The notes beneath the pieces were generated by a model. It was not told where the DNA came from and ran no database searches. It saw only the letters and a list, made by a program, of their open reading frames with translations. Made by a program: the position numbers and the translations under genes. This document shows, piece by piece, positions 1 through 6,895 of a stretch of DNA of 12,121 nt. Within the stretch, counting starts at the first letter, position 1, and every line of letters begins with the position of its first letter. Origin of the DNA: an uncultured Collinsella sp. (GTDB taxonomy: Bacteria > Actinomycetota > Coriobacteriia > Coriobacteriales > Coriobacteriaceae); NCBI GenBank assembly GCA_900540905.1, contig UQHR01000047.1, positions 1 to 12,121 of the forward strand. Direction: 5' to 3'.

Positions 1-525
1 GGCCTTGGCGATGGTGCAGCCGGCTATCGGCTTTCCGTCGACGCCTCGTGGCTCGATGCGACCGGTGCCGACGGCGGCGTTGCGTGCACGGGCGGGTCGC
101 TTGTGTCCGCGCGGCTTGTGATGCCTGCCGGTGGGGCTTTTGGTGCTAGCGGCGTGGTGGATGCCTCCGATGCTGTGGCACCGCATGTGGTGGTTGAGCC
201 CGATGCGGCCACACCTCCGGTGGGGGAGACCGATGGAGACGACGTGCCCGGCGATAGCGCGGACAAGTCTCCCACCGATGCTAACCCCGCTGCCGGAGAG
301 CCCACCACGGGGCCCAAGGCAAATCCCGCGCCGAAGCCCGCGGCCGCGACAACCAAGACAACAACGACAGTAGCCAAGACCACGGTGTCCACGTCCTCCA
401 AGCCTAAAGCCAGCAGCGTGACCGCAGCGACACTCCCCAAGACCGGCGACAACTGCTGGATTGCAGCATCCGTAGCGCTCTTCCTGCTAGGAACAGTACT
501 TCTAGCTGCCGCATATCGCTGCTGA
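1..525 (+). CDS. LPXTG cell-wall-anchored surface protein, C-terminal part
   Basis: The reading frame is open from the first base, so the N-terminus lies outside the window; 174 residues are visible. The first ~45 residues look like the end of a folded extracellular domain. They are followed by a long low-complexity Pro/Ala/Thr/Asp/Lys-rich stretch (about nt 150-430), a typical wall-spanning linker. The C-terminus is a complete sorting signal: LPKTG at nt 433-447, a hydrophobic segment (ASVALFLLGTVLLAAA), and a very short tail YRC. A sortase would cleave between Thr and Gly and link the protein to peptidoglycan. The tail carries only one Arg, fewer positive charges than usual. The adhesive or enzymatic function cannot be told from this part. 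A terminator follows directly, so this is the last gene of its transcript. Confidence 0.88.
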   Translation, partial: GLGDGAAGYRLSVDASWLDATGADGGVACTGGSLVSARLVMPAGGAFGASGVVDASDAVAPHVVVEPDAATPPVGETDGDDVPGDSADKSPTDANPAAGEPTTGPKANPAPKPAAATTKTTTTVAKTTVSTSSKPKASSVTAATLPKTGDNCWIAASVALFLLGTVLLAAAYRC

Positions 526-577
526 GGCGGCACGACGCACCTGGCTGCAATACAAAAACACCGTTGAAGTTATGAGG

Positions 578-610
578 GCAACGCTTCCGGATAGGGAGCG
601 TTGCTATTTT
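578..610 (+). terminator. Rho-independent terminator of the surface-protein gene
   Basis: A perfect 8-bp stem (GCAACGCT at 578-585, AGCGTTGC at 597-604) with an 11-nt loop is followed by TATTTT. It lies about 50 bases after the stop of the LPXTG gene and points the same way. Confidence 0.85.
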
Positions 611-1021
611 CGTGCATGCAACATCTAACGTGCTAGCCATATGCGTTTTCGCGCTGGGAATGGAGCCGAGTGCCTTTCTTTAAAATATGATCACCCCAAT
701 ACCTTTCCCCCGGACCGGCGCTAACTTGCACTTTTTGGTGCTGTGAGATTCTGAGACTAATGGGCGGCATTCGCACTTGCTTGGGGACCATTGGGGGAGC
801 CGTCGGATGAAGTTGACATCAAGGACGGAAGCCGCTGTCATCGAGCCTATCAGCAATGACGCTAGAGGCCGATAAGTATCTAACCCGCATCGAGGGATGG
901 GATTAACATAGGGACGAAGGAGTTTTGCTTGAGAGGTTCATATAACCGGCCCATCGCACAAGACGGGCAATGGGCCATCTGATATCAACGTTGGGCGATA
1001 TGCAATTCGCCTTGACAGTAT
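611..1021. other. Gene-free stretch between surface protein and TrlF locus
   Basis: About 410 bases with no credible coding frame: the ORFs on either strand are short and run antisense into the next gene. It contains an AT-rich patch near 678-692 that differs from the GC-rich genes on the left and may mark the edge of the transferred segment. TTGACA occurs at about 1016, but it has no -10 box at proper distance before the gene. I cannot assign the promoter of the downstream gene. Confidence 0.4.
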
Positions 1022-1027
1022 AGGAGG
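1022..1027 (+). promoter_or_regulatory. Shine-Dalgarno AGGAGG fixing a TTG start
   Basis: AGGAGG at 1022-1027 overlaps the first base of the GTG codon at 1027-1029, so it cannot serve that codon. The next in-frame start, TTG at 1033, lies 5 nt behind the SD, a normal spacing. The translation start of the TrlF-like gene is therefore most likely TTG 1033. Confidence 0.7.
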
Positions 1028-1032
1028 TGCAA

Positions 1033-3201
1033 TTGGAACGCATAGTAACTAAGCCAACTAGAATCGATCTGCATATCCATTCTGCTGCAAGTGTCGTCAC
1101 AAAGGACAAAGGCAAGAAGGAACTTTCCGATTGCGACAAAGACCATGTTAACGTGCTGCTTCGCGGTTTGGAGGCTCATGGCATCAACATGTGCGCAATC
1201 ACTGACCACGATTGCTTTGACAAAGACCTTTACTTCGCTTTGAAGGAGAGGGAGGGGGATGGCTGCCTAAACAAAGTGCTTCCTGGTATTGAGTTCAGCG
1301 TATCGATTCGCGCCGATGGCAAGAAGCCGACCGTCGTCCATATCGTTGCCATCTTCGATGACCGGCACCCCGATCTGATCGACGGCATCGCCGAAGTCGT
1401 CTGTGATGAGAAAGGGAAACCGCGCTACGACGATCTCAATATTGGCGCTTTCACCGAAGACGGTTTCACCAAGGTCCTGAGGGACATCGGCCTCAACGCT
1501 GTCCTCATCGGGCACGAGAAATCGGCCGGCCAGGAAGCAAAGCGGGACGTGAGCAGCCTAGGCGCGGATTGCGCCAGCAAAGTGATTTTAACCGAGTTTG
1601 TCGACGCGGTCGAAATACGCAACAAGCGGCGAGAGCTCGACATCAAGAGGCTCATCGAAACCTATCCCAAAGATGCCGTTCCGTTTGTTGTCGGGAGCGA
1701 TTGCCATGATTGGGCGACCTATCCAGGGAGAGAAGGCGGTGAGATTTCGTTCTCCAGCCTAAAATGCCTGCCGACCTTCGAAGGCTTGCTCATGGCGGTC
1801 ACTGATCCTTCAAGAATAAAGGTCGGCGACTGCTCGTTCTTCAGCGCCAGCTCCTCGAAGCTCGACTCGCTTGAACTCTCAATTGACGGCAAGCGCTTTG
1901 ACATACCGCTTTCGCCCGGAATCAACGCGATTATCGGCGACAACTCCATTGGCAAGTCAATGATGATTCACCGCATAACGGGTTGCCGGCATGTGGGCGA
2001 TTCCAAGTTGGTCGACGGATACGAAGCCTATTGCGCGAAGGAGGGCATAAACGTCGATACTCTTCTCCCAGATGCGGCTGAGTTCAAGTTTGACGACCAA
2101 GACAGTGTTCGTAAAACCCTCGAAGAGCTGCATTCGGGGCAGGGGCAAGACGATTATTTCGGTAAGTATTTTCAATCCCACGTTGATGTCAGCTCAATCA
2201 AAGAGTCGCTCAAGCGCTTCTTTGACGAGTGCGTTGTCGCCCTCGAGTCAAAAGCGCGCTTCAACGATGCACGCCGTCGACTTGATAAGCAAGAGATGGT
2301 TTTGCGCGACCTGCCAAAGTCCGAGAAGCTTACCATCTCCCGATTTACGAAGACGATCTCTTTTAAGGACATCGATGACCTCTGCTCTAAGTTGCTCTCC
2401 TGCAGGAGCGACCTTGTCACCGCCAGAGCAGATTACTCGAAACTTTTCACAGAGATGGGACTTGAGGCTGCCGAGGCCCATTCCGATGCAATGGAGGCGA
2501 TGGATAGGCTTCTCAAGCTTGTCGAGAAACATAGGCTAGTCTACGAACGCGACGACGTGAAGACCCGAGCAGTCAAGGGCACAGCGAGCGAGGAGCGCAG
2601 AGTTCTTTCGAAGAGGAAGACTGACGAGCAGAAAACTATCGATGATTATTCGGCGACTCTTGACGATGTCTCTGGAAAAATTGCCGACGCAGTGTTGCTT
2701 GCCGCAAAGCGACGCGACAGGAAGCTCGAGTATGCCGTTCCTGTTGACATTAGGGTTCCCAATCCTATGGGGAAATTCATATTTGTCTCCGAGCTCACTT
2801 CCGGTAAGACCGACGTAGACTACTGCAAAGCGGTGTTCGAAGAGGTGTTCAACAAGCCTAAGCTTTCACTGTTGTTGAATGGCATTGAGTCCGAGACTGA
2901 GCTGACTACCGAAGAAATAGCTGCAGCGGTAACAGGTGAAAAACCTTCCGTGGCTATGTGCTACGAGCAGATTAGCAACAAGCTTCATTCGGTGGTTGAC
3001 CGTGTAACCGAAAGAAGGAAAATCACCAACAAGTCCATAGGCATCGACGCCGAACCGTCGCCTGGCCTGTACGGGACCCTTTACTTCGATCTTTTGGCGG
3101 AGGAGGACACTAAATCAGGGGTCTACATTATCGACCAGCCGGAGGATCAAATCTCGCAAGTAGCGATTAAGGAACACGTTCTCGACGCCTTTAGAGGATG
3201 A
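1033..3201 (+). CDS. TrlF/Ppl-type PHP-phosphoesterase ATPase (main part)
   Basis: Length is 722 residues from TTG 1033. The N-terminal ~230 residues form a PHP (polymerase and histidinol phosphatase) metallo-phosphoesterase domain: DLHIHS (residues 12-17), TDHD (57-60), PGIEF (84-88) and GSDCH (221-225), the expected metal ligands. An SMC/ABC-like ATPase follows, with Walker A GDNSIGKS (302-309), a long charged helical region (about 370-560) that is probably coiled coil, a signature-like SPGLYGTLYFDLL, and Walker B VYIIDQPED (697-705). This order is that of the TrlF family, and PHP-ATPase proteins of this kind have been reported as anti-phage systems (Ppl). The PHP domain would hydrolyse a nucleic-acid or nucleotide substrate under ATPase control. 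The frame stops just after Walker B, before the H-loop, which lies in the next overlapping frame. The family call is firm; the substrate is unknown. Confidence 0.85.
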   Translation: MERIVTKPTRIDLHIHSAASVVTKDKGKKELSDCDKDHVNVLLRGLEAHGINMCAITDHDCFDKDLYFALKEREGDGCLNKVLPGIEFSVSIRADGKKPTVVHIVAIFDDRHPDLIDGIAEVVCDEKGKPRYDDLNIGAFTEDGFTKVLRDIGLNAVLIGHEKSAGQEAKRDVSSLGADCASKVILTEFVDAVEIRNKRRELDIKRLIETYPKDAVPFVVGSDCHDWATYPGREGGEISFSSLKCLPTFEGLLMAVTDPSRIKVGDCSFFSASSSKLDSLELSIDGKRFDIPLSPGINAIIGDNSIGKSMMIHRITGCRHVGDSKLVDGYEAYCAKEGINVDTLLPDAAEFKFDDQDSVRKTLEELHSGQGQDDYFGKYFQSHVDVSSIKESLKRFFDECVVALESKARFNDARRRLDKQEMVLRDLPKSEKLTISRFTKTISFKDIDDLCSKLLSCRSDLVTARADYSKLFTEMGLEAAEAHSDAMEAMDRLLKLVEKHRLVYERDDVKTRAVKGTASEERRVLSKRKTDEQKTIDDYSATLDDVSGKIADAVLLAAKRRDRKLEYAVPVDIRVPNPMGKFIFVSELTSGKTDVDYCKAVFEEVFNKPKLSLLLNGIESETELTTEEIAAAVTGEKPSVAMCYEQISNKLHSVVDRVTERRKITNKSIGIDAEPSPGLYGTLYFDLLAEEDTKSGVYIIDQPEDQISQVAIKEHVLDAFRG

Positions 3202-3437
3202 GCGCCAACCGGCAGGTACTGATGATCACGCACAACCCGCTCTTTGTCGTAAACCTGGACGTCGATAACGTTATCGTTCTCGCGCGCAACGAAAATGGAA
3301 CAATTGACGTGAAGAGTGGGGCTTTGGAATACGAATGCGACGACTACAAGGTGCTCGACCTTGTGGCAAAGACCGTTGAAGGAGGCGCTGACGTTGTCAG
3401 GAAACGACTCAAACGCTATGGCTCAGAAGGCATATAA
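3198..3437 (+). CDS. Split-off C-terminus of the TrlF-like ATPase (H-loop part)
   Basis: A 79-residue frame whose ATG overlaps the stop of the preceding frame (ATGA at 3198-3201). It begins MSANRQVLMITHNPLF, carrying the THNP H-loop that normally follows Walker B in the same chain, and continues with the usual DNVIVL strand. In related proteins these pieces are continuous, so this is the missing end of the ATPase. It is offset by one base, consistent with a single-base deletion or reading error near 3195-3198. I see no classical slippery heptamer. The ATGA overlap would allow translational coupling, so a two-chain ATPase remains possible. Without this segment the upstream chain would lack the catalytic His. 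Confidence 0.7.
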   Translation: MSANRQVLMITHNPLFVVNLDVDNVIVLARNENGTIDVKSGALEYECDDYKVLDLVAKTVEGGADVVRKRLKRYGSEGI

Positions 3438-3738
3438 GGTCGGGCTGAAGGATGGGAAGATCGCGATCGAGGGTGTTGACGGCTTTTCCATTGATGTCGA
3501 AGACCCGAAGCTGAACGTAGGGAAGTTGTACTCGGCCCTTTTCGCTGGAATCGACGAACCTACGACGATTTTTCTCGAGCCCACGACTGAACTTAAACAG
3601 GATCGCAAAGCCTTCTCTTTCTTTGAAAGCTTGAAGAAGATTGTGGACGGCGCTTGCGAAAAGATGAATCCGGGTCTGGCTGATATCGCCAAGAAGGCTG
3701 AAGGGCTCGACGCCGACGACGAGGCAAAGCGGAGTTGA
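3418..3738 (+). CDS. Hypothetical 106-residue protein of the TrlF locus
   Basis: Starts at ATG 3418, inside the last 20 bases of the TrlF C-terminal frame, so the two are translationally coupled. The protein begins MAQKAYKVGLKDGKIAIEGV, has a beta-rich first half and a charged helical second half, and ends in an acidic and basic tail (DADDEAKRS). There is no signal peptide or membrane segment. I do not recognise the family. Overlap with the ATPase gene and the same orientation suggest a dedicated partner or regulator of the PHP-ATPase. No clear terminator follows; the next ~170 bases hold no convincing gene. Confidence 0.6.
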   Translation: MAQKAYKVGLKDGKIAIEGVDGFSIDVEDPKLNVGKLYSALFAGIDEPTTIFLEPTTELKQDRKAFSFFESLKKIVDGACEKMNPGLADIAKKAEGLDADDEAKRS

Positions 3739-3910
3739 TGACCTGCTGCTTGTTCGCGAAAGCCAAGGGCAATGGAGACTTTCATGGTAACTATTGTTTG
3801 CGATATACGCGGTAGCGCGATTGGGCATGATGACATGCTAGCTGACTAGGGTAATTTGGAATTGTGGATATGCGCGGCCATCAATAAGTGTGGATACTCA
3901 GAGCGTGGGT

Positions 3911-3942
3911 TTGACGAGGCCCAAGTTTGAAGATACTATAAT
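3911..3942 (+). promoter_or_regulatory. Promoter of the small RNA ahead of abiF
   Basis: TTGACG (3911-3916) lies upstream of a perfect TATAAT (3937-3942). The gap of 20 nt is longer than ideal; the overlapping TACTAT (3934-3939) has the ideal 17. Either -10 box puts the start near 3946-3950, immediately before the structured RNA. Confidence 0.55.
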
Positions 3943-3948
3943 GACAGT

Positions 3949-4008
3949 GATTAGGGTCCAGAAACTTTCGATGCCTGGAACCGGAGGGGAGCCTGCGGGT
4001 TCCCCTTT
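3949..4008 (+). ncRNA. Candidate AbiF-associated small structured RNA (~60 nt)
   Basis: There is no ORF, but the segment lies between a good promoter and a terminator. Hairpin 1 pairs GGTCCAG (3955-3961) with CTGGAACC (3975-3982) with one bulge. Hairpin 2 pairs GGGGAGCC (3986-3993) with GGTTCCCC (3998-4005) around a TGCG loop and is followed by Ts. GGAACC (3977-3982) can also pair perfectly with GGTTCC (3998-4003), so the two folds compete. Abi_2/AbiF genes are known to occur beside a conserved structured RNA (abiF RNA motif). Here the RNA would lie directly upstream of abiF if the insertion element were removed. That it is the cognate RNA is an inference; I did not match it to a covariance model. 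Confidence 0.55.
3986..4008 (+). terminator. Terminator ending the small RNA
   Basis: An 8-bp stem (one G-U pair) with a 4-nt loop, 3986-4005, is followed by only TTT before the insertion element begins. A T-rich run (CTTTTT at 5590-5595) reappears on the far side of the element, suggesting that the insertion cut the original T tract. Confidence 0.6.
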
Positions 4009-4009
4009 A

Positions 4010-4025
4010 ATATGAGAAAGCCATT
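4010..4025. repeat. Inverted repeat, transposase-distal end of the IS
   Basis: ATATGAGAAAGCCATT, the exact reverse complement of 5571-5586. A perfect 16-bp match flanking a transposase is unlikely by chance in 12 kb. Confidence 0.85.
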
Positions 4026-4346
4026 GTCAATAGGCGTGTTTGTTCGAGCCCGGTTTTAAACCGGGCTTTTTCGTTTCCCGTCGGGAGGGACCGCGCACGC
4101 TGCACGTTTAGTCGACGCTTACCTGGCAAGCTAATATCCGCGGGCTCTTGCGGGCGCGCTGCCGGCGGTCAGCCCGGTATGTCCGCACACCCCACCGCAT
4201 TTCGATTCTCCGTCCGGCGCGCTCGTCCGAAACCAGTCTTGTTCACGGGCGCGGCCCTTGGGCTGCCCAAAAAGGGCTCGTGAACGCGCGCCGGCGATGC
4301 GTCGAGGCGCGGGCCCTCCCGGCGGGAGGCTTGTTGTCCGACGGGG
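4026..4346 (-). ncRNA. IS non-coding end, likely guide (seek/bridge) RNA region
   Basis: This is 321 bp of GC-rich DNA after the transposase stop with no credible gene. Read on the transposase strand it holds several fold-back elements: CCTCCCG/CGGGAGG just after the stop (about 4317-4331), a long hairpin with GTTCACG at 4240-4246 and CGTGAAC at 4279-4285, and a perfect stem at 4047-4067. IS1111 elements encode their guide RNA in this position. The exact RNA ends and the guide loops cannot be fixed by eye. Confidence 0.45.
4047..4071. terminator. Strong hairpin with T tract inside the IS end
   Basis: AGCCCGGTT (4047-4055) pairs with AACCGGGCT (4059-4067) and is followed by TTTTT on the plus strand. 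On the minus strand the hairpin is followed by CGAAC rather than Ts, so it ends transcription from the left best. It could insulate the element from incoming transcription or be part of the guide-RNA fold. Confidence 0.6.
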
Positions 4347-5456
4347 TCAGCCGAGGGTCCCCTCCGCCCGGCGCCCGATCTCCCAGACCCAGCAGGCGAG
4401 CTCGCGCGCGACGGCGGCGTTTGCCTTGCACGAGCTCTTGCCCGCCGCCGCCAGCGCCTCGCGGCGGCGGCAGAGCCTGGCGGTGCAGGCGTCGGCGCGC
4501 GCCCGGATCGCCGCGGGGACGTCCGCGCCGGGCGCCGGGGCCTTCGGGCGGGGCGTGCACGTCAGGTAGTGCCACGCCGACTCCACCAGTGCCGTCCTGG
4601 CGAGCCGGTTGCCCGTCTTGGTTATCCCGCCGCGCCGCTCGGTCTCGCCGCTCGAGCGCTCCGACGGGACTAGCCCGCACCAGCTCGCGAAGGCCGGGGC
4701 CGTCCGGAACCTCGTGAAGGAGCCCGCCTCGGCTGCGAGCCTGAAGGCCGTCAGGGTGTCGATTCCCTTGATGCAGGAGAGCGCCTCGACGGCCGGGCGC
4801 CACCGGTCGGTCCGGGCGAGGGCGAGCACCTTCTTCTCGAGCTGCCGGCGGTCCGACTCCGCGCACCTCGCGGCCGTGACGTAGTACTCGAGCACGTCGC
4901 GCTGGGGCCCCTCGAGCCTGATCCCGGATATCCATCTCCAGTGGGCGCGCGTCCAGGATCCCTTCCTCGTCCCGTCGGCGTTGCGCTCGTCCCAGACGTA
5001 TCCCAGCCTGATCAGGAACATGTTGAGTCGCTGCCTGGCGCGGCGGTACTCCGCCGTGGCGTCGTCGAGGGCGCGGTCGAGGTCCCGGGCGGCCTCGACG
5101 GCCGCATCGGGCAGCGGGACCTCCACGATGTTGTGGGTGGCGAGCATGCGGCCGATGAACTCGGCGTCGCGCCGGTCGTTCTTGCGGCGCGCGTCCGCCG
5201 CCGGCCTCTGCATCTTGGAGACGGCGGCCACGGCGCAGTCGAGGCCGAGCGCGCGCAGCTCGCGCGCCATGTGGAAGCCGGTGGGGCCGCTCTCGTAGCA
5301 GGCCCTGGGCTCCTCGAACCCGAGGGCCCACTCCGCGATCTCGGCGGCGTCCGTCCCGAAGTCACGGTGCACCACCTCGCCGGTGAAGGGGTTGAACGCC
5401 GCGGCGGCGACCGATCGCGCGTGGACGTCCAGGCCGATGGAGGTAACATGGGGCAT
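4347..5456 (-). CDS. IS110/IS1111-family DEDD transposase
   Basis: Length is 369 residues, in the family range. The N-terminal RuvC-like DEDD domain (about 1-160) shows GLDVHA with D10, YESGPTGF with E55, and KNDRRDAEF with D94 and D97, a complete acidic tetrad. The C-terminal Transposase_20 domain (about 224-310) has CIKGIDTLTA, FASWCGLVPSERSSGE (Ser 268/269, the likely nucleophile) and GGITKTGN. A charged middle helix joins them. The enzyme recombines DNA under guidance of an RNA encoded by the element. The start ATG at 5456 is preceded by GGGGAGGAGG (5463-5472 on the opposite strand) at 6 nt. The gene is much richer in GC than its neighbours, as expected of a mobile element. It shows no frameshift or stop and is probably active. 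Frames on the other strand here are shadows. Confidence 0.95.
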   Translation of the reverse strand: MPHVTSIGLDVHARSVAAAAFNPFTGEVVHRDFGTDAAEIAEWALGFEEPRACYESGPTGFHMARELRALGLDCAVAAVSKMQRPAADARRKNDRRDAEFIGRMLATHNIVEVPLPDAAVEAARDLDRALDDATAEYRRARQRLNMFLIRLGYVWDERNADGTRKGSWTRAHWRWISGIRLEGPQRDVLEYYVTAARCAESDRRQLEKKVLALARTDRWRPAVEALSCIKGIDTLTAFRLAAEAGSFTRFRTAPAFASWCGLVPSERSSGETERRGGITKTGNRLARTALVESAWHYLTCTPRPKAPAPGADVPAAIRARADACTARLCRRREALAAAGKSSCKANAAVARELACWVWEIGRRAEGTLG

Positions 5457-5476
5457 GGGAAGCCTCCTCCCCGCAG

Positions 5477-5497
5477 GTGCGGTAAGGGCTACCGCAC
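5477..5497 (-). promoter_or_regulatory. Hairpin in the transposase leader
   Basis: Perfect 8-bp arms (GTGCGGTA and TACCGCAC) with a 5-nt loop lie just upstream of the transposase ribosome-binding site. It may limit translation or serve as a protein or RNA contact at the element's left end. The role is not known. Confidence 0.45.
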
Positions 5498-5570
5498 GGG
5501 CCGATACTCAAAGCCCATTGTGGCATCCCGAGCCCGCGGAAAGAAGCTGCGCCGCGGGGGAGGCGACCCA

Positions 5571-5586
5571 AATGGCTTTCTCATAT
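5571..5586. repeat. Inverted repeat, transposase-proximal end of the IS
   Basis: AATGGCTTTCTCATAT, matching 4010-4025 in reverse complement. It lies about 115 bp upstream of the transposase start and 24 bp upstream of the AbiF start codon. Confidence 0.85.
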
Positions 5587-5609
5587 CGTCTTTTTCGGGA
5601 AGAGCGACG

Positions 5610-6542
5610 ATGCCCAAAGAATTCCTCACCTACCAGCAGCAGATGGAGAAGCTCAGAAGCTCCGGCCTCAGAATCGAGGACGAAGAGGTTTGCCGGAGGG
5701 TCCTTGCGGACATCGGCTATTTCCCGGTCGTGAACGGTTACCAGTCGTTTTTTCGCGACCCGAGCACCCGGGTATACCGCGAAGGCGCCACTTTTGGAGA
5801 CATCTTAGCGCTTTACGAGTTCGACGTAGAGCTCAGGGAGATAATGCTCGATGCACTGCTCAAGGCCGAGGCGAAGATCAGGTCGGCGCTGGCCTACGAG
5901 TTCTGCGCTGCATATGGCGAGTCCCAGAGTAAGTATCTAGACGCCCGCTGCTACGCGACATCTAAGGGCGCGAAGCGTGTTCTCCCGAAGCTGCTGAACA
6001 TGCTTGATTTTATCGCCAACAAGGATACCAGCCATGAATACCTCGCCTACTACCGCAGGGCATATAAGAACGTGCCGCTGTGGGTCACTGTGAACGCCAT
6101 GACCTTCGGACAGATTTCAAAAATGATCACGGCACTTAGGGACAACGAGAAAACCAAGATCGCCAAGAGATTCGGGGTCGGAAATCCAAAGGAACTCTCT
6201 TCGTTTATCCGCGTGCTCGCCCTCTACAGGAACGTCTGCGCGCATGGCGAGCGCCTCTTCTCCCACAGGTGCCACGTTGGGATTCCTGACACGGCCTTGC
6301 ACGCCAAGCTCGGCATCGAAAAGATTGGGCCGGATTACGTTTGCGGCAAGGTAGACGTCTTCTCGGCAGTGATCACCCTTCGATACCTCCTGCGCGACGA
6401 CGAGTTCAAGACATTCAAGGCCAAGCTCGTCAAGTGCGTTAACGGATACTTGTCATTGGATGAGAGCATCGGCGAGGAGCGCCTCCTTGAGGCCATGGGT
6501 TTCCCAGCCGAATGGAAGAAGATAACCAAGTATAAAATTTAA
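5610..6542 (+). CDS. abiF: AbiF/AbiD-type abortive infection protein (Abi_2, HEPN)
   Basis: Length is 310 residues from ATG 5610, preceded by a modest GGAAGAG. The N-terminus (about 8-45) has the Abi_2 pattern of a short helix, LRIEDEEVCRRVLADIGYF and NGYQSFF. The middle (about 60-110) has YEFDVELREIMLDALLKAEAKIRSA. The C-terminal part carries RNVCAH (R207, H212), the R-x4-H motif of HEPN RNases. AbiD/AbiF proteins stop phage growth by killing or arresting the infected cell, probably through RNA cleavage. The frame is also open far upstream, but that stretch is antisense to the transposase, so the internal ATG is right. The gene is intact, yet its usual upstream RNA is separated from it by the insertion element, which may alter expression. 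Confidence 0.88.
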   Translation: MPKEFLTYQQQMEKLRSSGLRIEDEEVCRRVLADIGYFPVVNGYQSFFRDPSTRVYREGATFGDILALYEFDVELREIMLDALLKAEAKIRSALAYEFCAAYGESQSKYLDARCYATSKGAKRVLPKLLNMLDFIANKDTSHEYLAYYRRAYKNVPLWVTVNAMTFGQISKMITALRDNEKTKIAKRFGVGNPKELSSFIRVLALYRNVCAHGERLFSHRCHVGIPDTALHAKLGIEKIGPDYVCGKVDVFSAVITLRYLLRDDEFKTFKAKLVKCVNGYLSLDESIGEERLLEAMGFPAEWKKITKYKI

Positions 6543-6895
6543 GATCGACACACCCAAAAGCAAAATGGCTTAGGACTTATCTAACATGAGCCACGAATCG
6601 GATCATACAGTTGAGGCCGCCAAGAACGTAATAGACGCCGGCGGTCTTGAGCTGTTCGATCACCTGCAAGCTGTTAAGCATGCAAGCGATCGAATCTAGG
6701 CATGATCCATGACATAAAGCCCGACCAACGCACAACGACAGTTTTCCATGTCAAAAAGACACTGAAGCGTGAGGTGGTTCGAGTCTCGCTAATACAAATA
6801 ATCAGCAGTTCAGGTCTTATGGGAATAATTCAATTCGCATCACGTTGCTTCTAAGCGGTTGTTTATACTTGGATGAAAACACTAAGGAGGCAGCA
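6543..6895. other. Gene-poor stretch with one possible 37-residue ORF
   Basis: About 350 bases after abiF. The only ORF worth noting is ATG 6586 to TAG 6699 (37 residues, beginning MSHESDHTVEAAKNVIDAGG). It has soluble composition but no ribosome-binding site and may be the remnant of a larger gene. TATACT at 6864-6869 is a candidate -10 box for the following gene, without a good -35. No terminator is evident after abiF. Confidence 0.35.
6884..6890 (+). promoter_or_regulatory. Strong Shine-Dalgarno before a broken ORF
   Basis: AAGGAGG is spaced 5 nt from ATG 6896. Such a good site in front of a frame that stops at codon 3 argues that the gene was translated until recently. Confidence 0.7.

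Larger units (their letters stand above)
4010..5586 (-). mobile_element. IS110-superfamily element, IS1111 type
   Basis: A single DEDD transposase on the minus strand is bounded by a perfect 16-bp inverted repeat (4010-4025 and 5571-5586). Subterminal inverted repeats are the hallmark of the IS1111 branch; IS110 proper lacks them. Size (~1.58 kb) fits the group. Non-coding DNA is about 130 bp before the transposase and 337 bp after it. A long 3' non-coding end is where IS1111 elements encode their target-guiding RNA. CTTT is present on both outer flanks (4005-4008 and 5590-5593), a possible target core, so the true ends lie 1-3 bp outside the repeats. There is no target-site duplication beyond this. 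The element lies between the small RNA and the AbiF gene. Confidence 0.85.

Noticed and set aside
24..533. Minus-strand 169-residue ORF over the surface-protein gene
   Set aside because: A shadow of the repetitive Pro/Thr/Ala linker; the plus strand has LPKTG and a terminator.
3784..3849. 21-codon ORF after the TrlF locus
   Set aside because: It is very short, has no good ribosome-binding site and no recognisable content.
4025..4030. TTGACA on the minus strand at the IS end, possible half of a circle-junction promoter
   Set aside because: Joining the two ends by eye gives no good -10 box at 16-18 nt.
4243..5331. Second long minus-strand frame (362 residues) over the IS
   Set aside because: It is extremely Arg/Ala/Pro-rich, a typical shadow of a GC-rich gene; the DEDD frame is the real one.
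4941..5609. Upstream extension of the AbiF frame, giving a 533-residue ORF
   Set aside because: It is antisense to the intact transposase and its leader; the Abi_2 domain begins at the internal ATG 5610.
6770..6800. GGTTCGAGTC-like T-arm, possible tRNA fragment
   Set aside because: No matching stem or acceptor sequence; a chance match.
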